A stretch of 64,000 nucleotides of DNA from Sedimentisphaerales bacterium. GTDB lineage: Bacteria > Planctomycetota > Phycisphaerae > Sedimentisphaerales > Anaerobacaceae. The stretch spans positions 44,206-108,205 of the forward strand of contig JAFGCD010000017.1 in the NCBI GenBank assembly GCA_016932835.1. The letters run 5' to 3'. Positions 7,752-17,124 of this stretch are shown here, one piece after another. Under the pieces are notes generated by a model that saw only the letters and a list, made by a program, of their open reading frames with translations, had not been told where the DNA came from and made no database searches. Numbering within the stretch: position 1 is the stretch's first letter; each line of letters begins with the position of its first letter. The translations under genes were made by a program, and so were the position numbers.

Positions 7752-8390
7752 ATGAGCCTCAATCAGCATTTAGTACCGATAGTGATAGAGAAGAGCGGGC
7801 GAACGGAGCGCGCTTACGACATATATTCAAGACTGCTTAAAGACAGGATCGTTTTTCTGGGCGGTGCGGTTGACGATACGACGGCGAATCTGATCATCGC
7901 CCAGATGCTTTTCCTCAGCAACGAGGACAGCAAGAGCGATATTCATTTCTATATCAATTCTCCGGGCGGTTCTATCACGGCCGGTCTTGCGATTTACGAT
8001 ACGATGCAGTTTTTGCGTTGCGATGTTGCGACGTACTGCGTTGGACAGGCGGCGAGCATGGGCGCGGTTCTTATGGCCGGCGGCAAGGCGGGTAAGCGTT
8101 TTCTTCTGGCCAATAACAGGGTTCTTCTTCACCAGCCTTTGATTTCGGGCGAATTGATCGGGCCTGCGACAGACCTCGATATCGAGGCTCAGGAGATACT
8201 GCGGCTGCGCGCCCGGCTGTATAATATTCTTGCCAGCCATACGGGGCAGACGGCGGAGAAGGTGGAATCGGATTGCGACCGTAATCTTTGGCTCGACGCC
8301 GAAGAGGCTATCGAATACGGCCTGGCCGACAGGATATTACAGAAGGCGCCTGAGATTGTCAACTCAGAGAAGCAAGAGCAGGAACAATAG
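7752..8390 (+). CDS. clpP: ATP-dependent Clp protease proteolytic subunit, second copy
   Basis: 212 residues with a standard ClpP core: YINSPGGS, Ser102 in GQAASMGA and His127 in LLHQP. The position of the third triad residue reads CDRNLW, so alignment to E. coli ERDRF puts Asn178 where Asp171 is expected. Asn at this position is known in Listeria ClpP1, which works mainly in a mixed complex with ClpP2. The N-terminus ([23 protein letters not shown]) is very close to canonical housekeeping ClpP, so a processed N-terminal region is plausible. Same operon as the first clpP. Confidence 0.95.
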   Translation: MSLNQHLVPIVIEKSGRTERAYDIYSRLLKDRIVFLGGAVDDTTANLIIAQMLFLSNEDSKSDIHFYINSPGGSITAGLAIYDTMQFLRCDVATYCVGQAASMGAVLMAGGKAGKRFLLANNRVLLHQPLISGELIGPATDLDIEAQEILRLRARLYNILASHTGQTAEKVESDCDRNLWLDAEEAIEYGLADRILQKAPEIVNSEKQEQEQ

Positions 8391-8448
8391 CCGAGGAAGT
8401 TCCAAGAGCCGCCCCGGCATGGAAGCAACAAGAAAGAGGGGTCTTAAA

Positions 8449-9084
8449 GTGAAATCGCAAAGAACTACTCGCTGGGTCGTGCTGTGGACATTGTCGCTTT
8501 TTTCTATGCCTGCATTGCTTGCAGGCTGCGGAGGGTCGGATAAATGCGTTGGGTTTCAGGATGAGGTACAGGCTCTTACAGACGAGAAAGCCGAACTCGA
8601 AAAGCAACTGGAGCAAACCGAGGCGGAGAATGCGGAACTCGAAAAGCGGATGAAGGTACTGGCCGCCCTGCCGGGAGATGTCAAAGGCGAAAGTCTGTAC
8701 CGCATCGAGCAGGTCACTATCACGAGTCTGACCAATCTTTACGACAAGGATAAGGACGGCAAGAAAGAGAAGCTGATCGTCTATCTTCAGCCGCTCGACC
8801 AGGACGGCGACCTTGTGAAGGCGGCCGGGGCGGTTGACGTGGAGCTCTGGGACCTTGACAACGCCGACGGCGAGGCGAAGCTAGGGGACTGGCAGGTAAC
8901 GCCGGAGGAATTGCGGAAGCTCTGGTTCTCGGCGATTATGGGGACGAATTACCGGCTGACCTTCGATGTCGGCGAGCGAGTGAAGGACGTATCCGAACCG
9001 CTTACGGTCAAGGTAGCCTTCACGGATTACCTGACGGGCAAGGTCTTCAAGGAACAAATGGTAATCGAGGCTCAGGGCGAGTAA
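8449..9084 (+). CDS. Lipoprotein with short coiled coil and beta-domain
   Basis: About 211 residues from GTG 8449, chosen because AGAGGGG lies 7-8 bases before it. An ATG at 8419 in the same frame has no good ribosome-binding site. Signal sequence and lipobox LAGC (Cys27) are followed by a short Glu/Lys/Leu coiled coil (about residues 37-65), then a domain of alternating strands with YDKDKDGKKEK, an Asp-rich stretch resembling a calcium-binding loop, and YRLTFDVGERV. Function unknown; predicted to be membrane-anchored outside the cytoplasm. It follows clpP by 58 bases. Confidence 0.75.
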   Translation: MKSQRTTRWVVLWTLSLFSMPALLAGCGGSDKCVGFQDEVQALTDEKAELEKQLEQTEAENAELEKRMKVLAALPGDVKGESLYRIEQVTITSLTNLYDKDKDGKKEKLIVYLQPLDQDGDLVKAAGAVDVELWDLDNADGEAKLGDWQVTPEELRKLWFSAIMGTNYRLTFDVGERVKDVSEPLTVKVAFTDYLTGKVFKEQMVIEAQGE

Positions 9085-9172
9085 GAGTCCGGCAGCACTT
9101 CAATCACTTCAATCTTCATGCGAGCATCGAATTAGCTCTTGCGAAACCGGAGACGGTTTATAGAATGTCCGT

Positions 9173-10129
9173 ATGTCCAGATTTCGCAATAAGATAGTAT
9201 GCGGTGACTGCATCGAGGTTCTGGGGAAAGTTCGCAAGCCTTTCGCCGATTTGATCTTCGCTGATCCGCCATTCAATATCGGGTACAAGTACGATAAGTA
9301 CTACGACAAGGTCAAGAAGAAGAACTACATCGCCTGGACGAAGGCATGGATGAGCGTTTGTAAGGCTGTTCTGAAGCCGCACGGCTCTTTCTACATCGCT
9401 ATAGGCGACGACTACGCGGCGAACCTGAAGATCATAGCCGATGAACTTGGGCTTTTCATGCGCAACTGGATAATCTGGCATTACACTTTCGGCCAGCAGA
9501 CCAAGACCAAATTCGCCAGAGCCCATACGCACATTTTTTACTTCGTCAAGGACGAAGACAATTTCACCTTCAACGACCATGCGGTTCGGGTTCCGTCCGA
9601 TCGGCAGTTGACCTATAACGACAGGCGAGCCAATCCGAGGGGTAAGATGCCGGACGATGTCTGGGGCGAGTTCTCGCGTGTGTGCGGGACGTTCAAAGAA
9701 CGGCAAGGCTGGCACCCGTGTCAGATGCCGGAAAGTCTGCTGGGCCGAATCATCGCGGTCAGCTCGAATGCCGGTGACTGCGTACTCGACCCTTTCAGCG
9801 GGTCGGGAACGACGGCGGCGGCGGCCCTGCGATTAGGCAGGAATTATGCGGGGGTCGAGATATCACAAGAATACGTCGATAAGACGTACAAGCGTCTTGA
9901 AACTCTCAGGAAGAAATCCCGCCAAGCGGCGCAGACAATGTTTCTCAGTCCTGCTGAGATCAGCGAGTTGAAGCGTCTTTTGTCTGACATGGGGATGCCG
10001 CTTTCGGAAATCGCGAAGAGCAAGGATTTGACGGAGATATTTGCGGGGCAGCTTGCGGTGCGAATGAATAGCGATAAGCATTACAGTGCAGATGAGGTAA
10101 TATCTGCTTTGGGGGTATTGACGGATTGA
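9173..10129 (+). CDS. Solitary DNA methyltransferase, beta class (N6-adenine or N4-cytosine)
   Basis: 318 residues. Catalytic motif IV DPPF at residues 31-34 comes before the SAM-binding motif I (DPFSGSGTT from residue 206), which is the beta-class order seen in CcrM/HinfI-type enzymes. N-terminal CGDCIEVL is also typical. The C-terminal 80 residues are helical and may bind DNA. No restriction endonuclease or specificity gene is adjacent, so it looks like an orphan methylase for epigenetic or repair signalling. Target sequence and base cannot be read from the protein alone. The stop overlaps the start of lnt. Confidence 0.9.
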   Translation: MSRFRNKIVCGDCIEVLGKVRKPFADLIFADPPFNIGYKYDKYYDKVKKKNYIAWTKAWMSVCKAVLKPHGSFYIAIGDDYAANLKIIADELGLFMRNWIIWHYTFGQQTKTKFARAHTHIFYFVKDEDNFTFNDHAVRVPSDRQLTYNDRRANPRGKMPDDVWGEFSRVCGTFKERQGWHPCQMPESLLGRIIAVSSNAGDCVLDPFSGSGTTAAAALRLGRNYAGVEISQEYVDKTYKRLETLRKKSRQAAQTMFLSPAEISELKRLLSDMGMPLSEIAKSKDLTEIFAGQLAVRMNSDKHYSADEVISALGVLTD

Positions 10130-11958
10130 GACATCGCATTGGAAATCGCAGTGGTCTGTTGCGAAGGGGTCGGCTCAAGTCGGCCTTACGCCTGCCCGGT
10201 CAGGCGGTGCGCAAAGCTTTGCCTGTCAGTCCGCTTTTTGCGGTCAGCGCGGTGTTTTTGACGGTTATTCAGCCGCCCTTTAATTGGGGGTTCTTAGCGT
10301 GGGCGGCGTATGTTCCATTTGCTTTGGCGTGCTCGCCTCGGGGCAAAGCCGGGCCGCGAGCGCTTGCGGCGTACCTGGTTTCAGTGCTTTACTGGATGGG
10401 CAATCTTTACTGGATGGTTCCCGTGACCGTCATCGGCTGGGTCGTTTTCTGCCTTTATACGGCGCTGCTCTGGCCGGTACTGGCGTTGGGGATTCGGTGG
10501 TGCAGGGGAAAAGGGATTCCGCTGTTTCTGGCGTTGCCGGTGTTTATTGTCGGTATCGAGCAAATGCAGGGACTTTTCCTTGGGGGCTTTCTATGGCGTC
10601 TTCTGGGTCACAGCCAGTACCGGAATATCACGATTATTCAGATAGCGGACATATTCGGGGCCGGCGGGGTCTCGTTCCTTGTCGGCATGGTAAACGGGCT
10701 GATTGCGGAGCTGATACTGGGCCGACAATCCGGGCTGGCTCGCACAACGGGTGCCCTGAGCAGGAATTCTGTTCGTATTCGGCAGTTGGGCAAGGGTATC
10801 ATCGTGGGCGGTGTGGTGGCAGGGGCGGTTTTTTACGGGCGGTGGCGGATTGCGCAGACGGAAGATTCGGTCAGTCCGGGGCCTGTCGTCGCCTCATTGC
10901 AGTCGAACGTACCGCAGTCGGTCAAGAGAGAGTTCAAGCAGGAAACGAGCAGGAAGATATTCGATGACCTGATGGTCCATAGCAAGGTCGCTTCGAAGGC
11001 CGGCGCCGAGTTCATCGTCTGGCCGGAGACGATGGTTCAGGCGACTCTGAATGAGGAAGTTCTCGGTATTCTCGAGCCTTCGCATCCCTGGAAAGTGCTC
11101 GATAAGGCCCTTTCCGAGCATTCCAGGGAGGGTGCTTTTGTGCTTGTCGGCGCGTATGGAGGCGTAGCAAATGAGGCTGGCACAGATTTAGTCGAGGAGT
11201 ACAATTCTGCCTTTTTGTATCAGCCGGACGGCAAGAAGTACCCGCAACACTACGATAAGATCCACCTGGTCCCGTTTGGCGAGGTGCTGCCTTTTCGCAA
11301 AAGCCTGCCCTGGCTATACAATATCCTGATGAAATTTACGCCTTATGACGGCGACTATTCGCTGGATTACGGGAGCAAGTACACAGTCTTCGAGATGGCT
11401 GGCAAGCAGGGCCAGCCGTACAGATTTGCGGTAATAATCTGCTACGAAGACGTAGTACCCTACATCTCGCGGAATTTTGCAATCGATAAACAGGGCAACA
11501 AGCAGGTTGACTGGCTTGTTAATATAAGCAACGACGGCTGGTTCGTACGATTCGACGAGAATTCCCGGCAGGTCCATCCGAGTACCGAACTGCCTCAGCA
11601 CGCAGCTATTTGTGTTTTCCGGGCGGTTGAGAACCGTCTTGGTATCGTCCGCAGCGTCAATACCGGTATAAGCTGCCTGATAGACAGCGCTGGGCGCATT
11701 GGCAACAACCATATCGCCGGAACTCTTCCGTCCAAAGCGATGTCGAGAACGGGTATGGCTGGATGGTTTGCGGACAAAATGCCGATAGATAAAAGGATAA
11801 CTTTTTTCAGCAAATATGGGCAATGGCTTGATTCCTGCTGTAAAATTTGCGTATTTCTATTCGTGATAGCATCGATTCTGGCACGATTGCCGGGGACGAG
11901 GCTATTTGGGACCGGTTTTTCAGGGAGGTCAAATGAAAGACGAGTTCACAGGGTTTAA
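10126..11958 (+). CDS. lnt: Apolipoprotein N-acyltransferase
   Basis: Up to 610 residues. Lnt adds the third acyl chain to the N-terminal cysteine of lipoproteins, which fits the many lipobox proteins here. An N-terminal block of about six membrane helices (residues 35-250) is followed by a nitrilase-type domain with the Glu-Lys-Cys triad: Glu301 in VWPET, Lys378 in YDKIHLVPFGE, Cys439 in IICYED, plus NISNDGWF. A final membrane helix lies near the C-terminus. The TTG start at 10126 overlaps the methylase stop (TTGA); the first 35 residues are basic and poorly typical, so a slightly later start is possible. Confidence 0.93.
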   Translation: MRHRIGNRSGLLRRGRLKSALRLPGQAVRKALPVSPLFAVSAVFLTVIQPPFNWGFLAWAAYVPFALACSPRGKAGPRALAAYLVSVLYWMGNLYWMVPVTVIGWVVFCLYTALLWPVLALGIRWCRGKGIPLFLALPVFIVGIEQMQGLFLGGFLWRLLGHSQYRNITIIQIADIFGAGGVSFLVGMVNGLIAELILGRQSGLARTTGALSRNSVRIRQLGKGIIVGGVVAGAVFYGRWRIAQTEDSVSPGPVVASLQSNVPQSVKREFKQETSRKIFDDLMVHSKVASKAGAEFIVWPETMVQATLNEEVLGILEPSHPWKVLDKALSEHSREGAFVLVGAYGGVANEAGTDLVEEYNSAFLYQPDGKKYPQHYDKIHLVPFGEVLPFRKSLPWLYNILMKFTPYDGDYSLDYGSKYTVFEMAGKQGQPYRFAVIICYEDVVPYISRNFAIDKQGNKQVDWLVNISNDGWFVRFDENSRQVHPSTELPQHAAICVFRAVENRLGIVRSVNTGISCLIDSAGRIGNNHIAGTLPSKAMSRTGMAGWFADKMPIDKRITFFSKYGQWLDSCCKICVFLFVIASILARLPGTRLFGTGFSGRSNERRVHRV

Positions 11959-13003
11959 GGCACATAGACACGCACAGGCCAGATATGCATGCCGGCTTCT
12001 GCTGGTCGCCCTTTTTTCGGTATTTTTCGTCGGCTGCGAGGTTCCACAGCAGCCCATGACAGCCCCCCAGGCAGAGGAGTTGCCTCCAGAGGCCGATGTT
12101 TCAAACGACCTGACGGCACAGGCTTACCGGGTTCTCTTGTCCGGCCTTACAGACGAAAATCCGATGATTCGCGCCAACGCCATCGAGGTAGTTGCCGAGA
12201 CGGGGCAGGTCAAGCTGGTTCCTAAGATTCAGCGTTTGCTTGGCGACGAGTTTGCTCCTGTGCGGTTCGCAGCGGCACTTGCTATCGGTGATTTGGAGTA
12301 TTCGTTCGGGTCTAGTCTGGTTCGGCAGTTGTTCAAGGACCCGGATTCCAACGTCAAGATCGCGGCCTGCTATGCGATGGTCAGGCTTGGTTCGAAGAAA
12401 TATCAGGAAGTTCTTCGTCGTGCTATTGCCAGCACGGACCAGACTGTTCGCGCTAATGCGGCGTTTCTTCTTGGCAAGAGCCACGACAAAGACGCGCTGA
12501 AGCTGCTCTATTGGGCGATGCGGGACCATGATTCACAGGATAAAGTGATCTATCAGGCTGCGGAGTCGATAGCCATGGTTGGCGACGAACGTATCTATCC
12601 GAAGCTCTGGACGATGCTTTTGAGTGTGTATGCCGACGTTCGGGTCACGGGCATCAAATGTATGGGCGCCTTGGGCACTCGTGACGCAAAGAATGCCCTT
12701 CTTTCGATGCTGGACGACAAGGTTGTCGAGGTTCGCCTGGCCGCGGCCGAGCAGCTTGGGCGATTCAACGATACGAGCGGCGAGGCGGAAGTTCTCGATG
12801 TTTTCCGCAAGAAGCTTACCGCAGGGATGGACGCTGCGGGATGCGAGCGAGTTTATGTCTTGACGGCGCTTGCAATAGGCAGGATCGGCACGCCTGAATT
12901 GACGGCATTCCTTCCTCGTCTTCTGGAAAACGAGTCCAAAGCCGTTCGGATAGCGGCTGCCAAGGCAGTATTACAGGGTAAAATACCGAATCCGACACGT
13001 TGA
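11933..13003 (+). CDS. HEAT-repeat lipoprotein
   Basis: 356 residues from ATG 11933, selected because GGGAGG lies 5 bases before it; it overlaps the end of lnt by 26 bases. Signal sequence with lipobox FVGC (Cys35), then a Pro/Glu-rich linker and about eight HEAT-type repeats with recurring pairs such as PMIRANAIEVVA, APVRFAAALAIG and KAVRIAAAKAVL. HEAT arrays form curved helical scaffolds for protein contacts. No enzymatic residues are seen. Translational coupling to lnt suggests co-expression but says nothing specific about function. Confidence 0.85.
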   Translation: MKDEFTGFKAHRHAQARYACRLLLVALFSVFFVGCEVPQQPMTAPQAEELPPEADVSNDLTAQAYRVLLSGLTDENPMIRANAIEVVAETGQVKLVPKIQRLLGDEFAPVRFAAALAIGDLEYSFGSSLVRQLFKDPDSNVKIAACYAMVRLGSKKYQEVLRRAIASTDQTVRANAAFLLGKSHDKDALKLLYWAMRDHDSQDKVIYQAAESIAMVGDERIYPKLWTMLLSVYADVRVTGIKCMGALGTRDAKNALLSMLDDKVVEVRLAAAEQLGRFNDTSGEAEVLDVFRKKLTAGMDAAGCERVYVLTALAIGRIGTPELTAFLPRLLENESKAVRIAAAKAVLQGKIPNPTR

Positions 13004-13031
13004 AGATGCTGAAATGCGAGCTGCGCGTTAT

Positions 13032-13049
13032 CCGAGGAGTATTCCTCGG
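13032..13049 (+). terminator. Hairpin after the HEAT gene
   Basis: CCGAGGA-GTAT-TCCTCGG, a perfect 7-bp stem with a 4-base loop, 28 bases after the stop. A T tract (ACTTTTTT) comes only about 25 bases later, so it is a weak or partial terminator. Confidence 0.4.
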
Positions 13050-13104
13050 GCCAGTCGTGAACCTGATTTTGGGACTTTTTTGCGGAATGGCGGGTTAAAA
13101 TAGC

Positions 13105-13133
13105 TTGACCTGTCGCCTTGAAAAGCCTAAAAT
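13105..13133 (+). promoter_or_regulatory. Promoter of the mre operon
   Basis: TTGACC (13105-13110), a 17-base spacer and TAAAAT (13128-13133). The leader to the GTG at 13290 is about 150 bases. Confidence 0.6.
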
Positions 13134-13289
13134 TAGAGTGTATACGTGCATAGTTGGGGTTTTCGCTCCTATTATTGCTGCTTCGTGTGGCATCAGAGTT
13201 GTCGCAGCGCGGGTAGCCGCGGTCGAAAATTCTGCTGCAGAGGGGTGGGTGCACTGGAAAAGAGAAGAATTAAGTGAAAGGAGCATGCT

Positions 13290-14204
13290 GTGAGCACTCT
13301 TACGAAGGTCTTGATCATACTGTTGACTGTATCGTCAATCTTCCTTTGCGGCATAGTGGCGACATACGTTGCCCAGGCGGACAATTACAAGAAGCTGTAC
13401 GACAGCGGGCAGGCAAAAGTGCGCAGCGCCCAGAACGACGCCAGGCAAGCCAATGACCAGTTCAACAAACTGAAAGAGACTACACAGCAGGAAAAGGCCG
13501 CGCTTCAGGCGAAAATCGGCGTCATCGAAAGCGAGATGATCACTTTGAAGAACGATCTGCGGACTCTGGAAGTTGAAAAGAACCAGGCAATCAATGCGAT
13601 GGAGAATGCCAACAGCTTAAGCAAGGGTCTGCAGGAAACAACCGACAATCTACAAACCTTGTTCCAGAACAAGGAAACAGAGCTGGTCAAGGTGGCATCG
13701 GAATTGACGAAGGAGCGAAACCAGAACAAAGAAGTAACGGCTGCAATACTGGAGAAGATGGCGATTATAGCCCAGTTGGAGGAGCAGCTCAATCAGTTGC
13801 AGAAAGAGAAAGAAAACCTTCAGGCTAAGCTGGTTCAGGTTGTCCGTCAGTACGGCAAGACGATGGCCAAGCCGACACCATCGGTTCCGACCGTGAATGA
13901 CAATGTCGAGGTGGCCTCGCCTCCTACGCCGAGCAAATCTGCAACGGTCGCGAAAACGCGGGACATCGGACTCAAGGGGCTTATAACCCAGGTTGACCTG
14001 AAGAATTCTCTGGCGATGATCTCAGTTGGTGCGGCAGACGGCGTCAAGGACGACATGCGATTCTACGTTACCCGGGGCGACGCTTTTATCTGCGAACTTC
14101 TGATTCTCGATGTTGACGCCGAGCGAGCGGTAGGCTTTCTGGAGCGGGTTCAGAGCCCTCCCAAGAGCGGCGATAACGTCAGTACGAATATAGGCGCCAA
14201 ATAA
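13290..14204 (+). CDS. Membrane-anchored coiled-coil protein heading the mre operon
   Basis: 304 residues. GTG start at 13290 is supported by AAAGGAG (13277-13283); a nearby ATG at 13285 is out of frame and stops at once. One N-terminal membrane helix (residues 6-28), then about 160 residues of coiled coil rich in Gln, Glu, Lys and Asn, a Pro/Thr linker, and a compact C-terminal beta-domain of about 75 residues (from GLKGLITQVD). The overall layout resembles MreC, with coiled coil followed by beta-domain, but it is not MreC, which lies downstream. Position suggests a planctomycete-type accessory elongasome scaffold (inference). Confidence 0.75.
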   Translation: MSTLTKVLIILLTVSSIFLCGIVATYVAQADNYKKLYDSGQAKVRSAQNDARQANDQFNKLKETTQQEKAALQAKIGVIESEMITLKNDLRTLEVEKNQAINAMENANSLSKGLQETTDNLQTLFQNKETELVKVASELTKERNQNKEVTAAILEKMAIIAQLEEQLNQLQKEKENLQAKLVQVVRQYGKTMAKPTPSVPTVNDNVEVASPPTPSKSATVAKTRDIGLKGLITQVDLKNSLAMISVGAADGVKDDMRFYVTRGDAFICELLILDVDAERAVGFLERVQSPPKSGDNVSTNIGAK

Positions 14205-14332
14205 GACGGCTCGATCAGCGGGGCATCGAATCTAAAGGGGCGTTTTTGGGGCGTGAAGGCGGCCGCAGCTTAGGCCCTGTTTCTCAGCGGCACCGCGAGA
14301 TTTATATTGTATTTATTGCGCGAGGTTGGTAT

Positions 14333-14491
14333 ATGAGTCCCAATGGACAGGCTAAGGGCAAACAAGTGAAGGCATCCCATAACATTTATACGGTTGTTCT
14401 TGCCGTTGCGACCGGCGCAGTATTAGCTGTCGCCGGATTCGTATTGTATATGTGCCACAGTCAATACGGTGCGATTTTCAAGCTGCCTTAA
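14333..14491 (+). CDS. Small single-pass membrane protein
   Basis: 52 residues from ATG 14333, preceded by GAGG at a 7-base spacing. A short hydrophilic basic N-terminus is followed by one membrane helix (about residues 19-40) and a brief tail. A longer in-frame start at 14246 would add 29 residues of unlikely composition. It sits between the coiled-coil gene and mreB, and its function is unknown. Confidence 0.55.
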   Translation: MSPNGQAKGKQVKASHNIYTVVLAVATGAVLAVAGFVLYMCHSQYGAIFKLP

Positions 14492-14560
14492 ATAATTCAA
14501 AAGCGACGATACCGCTCTTTGTCAGACAAGAACAGCCAGTTATTGCGAAAGGAGTCGGAA

Positions 14561-15619
14561 GTGGTGTTGGACACAGTGTTAGGTTGGTTTAGTATGGATA
14601 TGGGTATCGACCTGGGCACTTGTACTACGCTGGTCTGTGTCCGCGATAAGGGTATCGTTCTGAATGAGCCATCTGTTGTGGCCGTTCGCAAAGGCACAAA
14701 TGTTGTCCTCAACAACGGAGAAGCGGTTGGCCTTGTGGCCAGGGAGATGCTCGGCAAGACTCCGGGTTCGATCAGCGCGATACGCCCATTGAAAGACGGG
14801 GTGATAAGCGATTTCGAGATAACCGAGGCGATGCTGAGCTATTTTATTCGGAAGGTCCACGGGCGTGGCGGCCGCCTTTTGCGGCCTCGCGTGGTTATCG
14901 CGGTTCCAAGCGGCATCACTGCGGTGGAGCGTCGTGCGGTTATCGACAGCGCCGAACGTGCAGGCGCTCGCAAGGTGTTCCTTGTTGACGAACCGATGGC
15001 GGCGGGGATCGGGGCGGGGCTGCCTATTACCGACCCGACGGCATCGATGATTGTGGACATAGGCGGTGGAACTACCGAAGTCGCCATCATGAGCCTTGCC
15101 GACATCGCAACGGCGGAATCGATTCGTATCGGGGGTGACGATATGGATGAAGCCGTGATCAATCATCTCAAGAAGACATACAATCTTCTCATAGGCGAGG
15201 CCAGGGCTGAGAAAGTCAAGATTCAAATCGGTTCGGCGTCGCCCCTTGACGAAGAACTGACGATGGAAATCGCGGGCAGGGACACGATTTCGGGTCTTCC
15301 GCGAAAGATCGTCATAACAAGCGAGGAGATTCGCGAGTCGCTTCGCGACCCGATCGCCACAATCATAGACGCGGTGACGGCGACGCTGGAGAAGGCCGAG
15401 CCTGAATTGGCCGCGGACCTGATCGACAACGGGATACACATCTGCGGGGGCGGCTCGCTGCTTCGGGGCATGGATACCGTTCTTGCCAATGCAACGGGCT
15501 TGAAGGTGCATACGGTCGAAGATCCGTTGAGTTGTGTGGCGCGAGGGACGAGCGTTTATCTGGAGAATTTGGAGTTGTGGAAAGACACGATGGATCATAA
15601 CGGCTACGGATGGGAATAA
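14561..15619 (+). CDS. mreB: Rod-shape actin homologue MreB
   Basis: 352 residues from GTG 14561, chosen because AAAGGAG ends 6 bases before it; a TTG at 14519 would add 14 residues. Actin-fold ATPase: phosphate-1 loop GIDLGTCTTLV near the start, connect segment, phosphate-2 loop IVDIGGGTTEVAIMS, and adenosine motif GIHICGGGSLLRGMD. MreB filaments direct lateral peptidoglycan synthesis with MreC, MreD, RodA and PBP2. MreC, MreD and PBP2 follow directly; no rodA is seen in this window. The presence of an mre operon argues that this organism makes a peptidoglycan wall guided by MreB. Confidence 0.97.
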   Translation: MVLDTVLGWFSMDMGIDLGTCTTLVCVRDKGIVLNEPSVVAVRKGTNVVLNNGEAVGLVAREMLGKTPGSISAIRPLKDGVISDFEITEAMLSYFIRKVHGRGGRLLRPRVVIAVPSGITAVERRAVIDSAERAGARKVFLVDEPMAAGIGAGLPITDPTASMIVDIGGGTTEVAIMSLADIATAESIRIGGDDMDEAVINHLKKTYNLLIGEARAEKVKIQIGSASPLDEELTMEIAGRDTISGLPRKIVITSEEIRESLRDPIATIIDAVTATLEKAEPELAADLIDNGIHICGGGSLLRGMDTVLANATGLKVHTVEDPLSCVARGTSVYLENLELWKDTMDHNGYGWE

Positions 15620-15709
15620 CCGGCAAGGAGCTTTAGTGCGAACGTCTTAAGCGCATGAGTGACTTTGCGGCTTGTGGGCTTCTGCTGCGGCGTATCGGTG
15701 TACTGGATT

Positions 15710-16513
15710 ATGGCAGGAAAGCAAACCAAAGTCTCCAGACGAATGCTCTTTACATGGCTGATGCTTGGCGGACTTATCCTTCTGATTGCCCCTGCGAAAT
15801 GGACGAGCAGTTTTCAGTTCGCTTTTCTTCGTGTTTTCCGCTGGCCTTTGAGCATCGGGGAGAATATTTCACTTTCCGTGGAGAATCGGGGCATTGGGGG
15901 GGATTCGGAGACAGTCTCCCGAAAGAAGTACCGTGAACTTCTCAACCATTACGCGAACATGGAGGCTCGTTTGCGTCAGGAACAGGCAAAGGTGGAGCAG
16001 TTGACGGGGGTTCGCGAGAGCTTCGCCCTGGGCAACACCAAGCTGGTGGAGGCGCTGGTTTATCCGGTCTCGATTGGCAAGGGGAATTCGGAAATTCTTA
16101 TCGACAAAGGGGCCGACAGCTCGCTGGCGAAAGGTCAGTTTGTCCTTGCCGAGAACAGTATTGTCGGCACAATCAGCGAAGTATCGACAGCCGGGGCGAG
16201 GGTAAGGCTTATAACCAGCACAGCTTCAAATATGGCGGTCGATATCGGCGGAACGAAGCGTTTTATGCGGGGCACAGGCGACAATCTTGCCAAGATACCG
16301 ATGATGAAGAACAAGATCGAGGCAGGCACGGCGGTTATGGCAGCGCGAAAGGCGGGCGTTCTGAACACGCCCATTACCGTCGGGCGGGTGCTTCGCTGTG
16401 ACAGGAATATGGACAGCGCGGTTCTCTGGGATATAATCGTCGAGCCGGCTTGTGACATCCAGCAGTTGAACGACGTTGTGGTTGTTGTGATGAATCCGCA
16501 GGGACAAAAATGA
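15710..16513 (+). CDS. mreC: Rod-shape protein MreC
   Basis: About 267 residues. One N-terminal membrane helix (MLFTWLMLGGLILLIAP, near residues 12-28), a coiled coil (KKYRELLNHYANMEARLRQE) and the paired beta-barrel domain (LIDKGADSSLAKGQFVL, then ARVRLITSTASNMAV). The start is uncertain: ATG 15710 gives a normal N-terminus but has a poor ribosome-binding site; a GTG at 15659 is in frame but would add an odd hydrophobic stretch. Links MreB to the periplasmic wall synthases. Confidence 0.92.
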   Translation: MAGKQTKVSRRMLFTWLMLGGLILLIAPAKWTSSFQFAFLRVFRWPLSIGENISLSVENRGIGGDSETVSRKKYRELLNHYANMEARLRQEQAKVEQLTGVRESFALGNTKLVEALVYPVSIGKGNSEILIDKGADSSLAKGQFVLAENSIVGTISEVSTAGARVRLITSTASNMAVDIGGTKRFMRGTGDNLAKIPMMKNKIEAGTAVMAARKAGVLNTPITVGRVLRCDRNMDSAVLWDIIVEPACDIQQLNDVVVVVMNPQGQK

Positions 16514-16546
16514 TATGAGTCGGTGACGACGAAGTGGAGCTGCCCG

Positions 16547-17044
16547 ATGCGTTGGTTTCGGTTTGCGATATTGATTGTTTTTGTTACGGTAGTGCAGGCA
16601 AGCGTGCTGCCGAACCTGGAGGTAAGCCCGGATCTTCTGCTCATTCTCCTCGTTTTCTTCTGCATTTACTGCGAACCGAACGAGGCTATCATAACGTCTT
16701 TTGCCATCGGCTTTGCGGCTGATTTGATCGGGTCGCCTATGCCCCTTATGCCGATGGGCCCTCAAACAATCAGCTTCGGTCTTTTCGGGACGCTGCTGGC
16801 TTATATTCACCGTGTGATCAATGTCAGAAAGATGCCTTATCAGGCCTTGACGATATTCATAACAGCACTTCTGGCCGGAGTCCTGGCCCAGTTTCTGGCG
16901 ATGCTCAAAGGCCATGTAATAGTATCGAACATCTGGGGTATGCTGCTGGGCGTTGCGATTTATTCGGGTCTTGTCGGGCCGTTTCTGTTCCTGCCGTCGG
17001 CGTGGTGGATGCGTGTCAGGATGCATCGTTTCGCTCGGCGATAA
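16547..17044 (+). CDS. mreD: Rod-shape protein MreD
   Basis: 165 residues from ATG 16547, preceded by TGGAG with a 7-base gap. Four to five membrane helices fill nearly the whole protein. PNLEVSPDLLLILLVFF and the GFAADLIGSP loop match the MreD pattern of membrane segments interrupted by a conserved D-L/G-S-P region. Integral membrane partner of MreC. Position between mreC and PBP2 supports the call. Confidence 0.88.
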   Translation: MRWFRFAILIVFVTVVQASVLPNLEVSPDLLLILLVFFCIYCEPNEAIITSFAIGFAADLIGSPMPLMPMGPQTISFGLFGTLLAYIHRVINVRKMPYQALTIFITALLAGVLAQFLAMLKGHVIVSNIWGMLLGVAIYSGLVGPFLFLPSAWWMRVRMHRFARR

Positions 17045-17124
17045 TCCAATGCGAGGCGAAGCCGAAGTGACATTGACGAAACAGGACCCTCGATATTATA
17101 CGATAATTCAGTGCGCCGGGTAAA

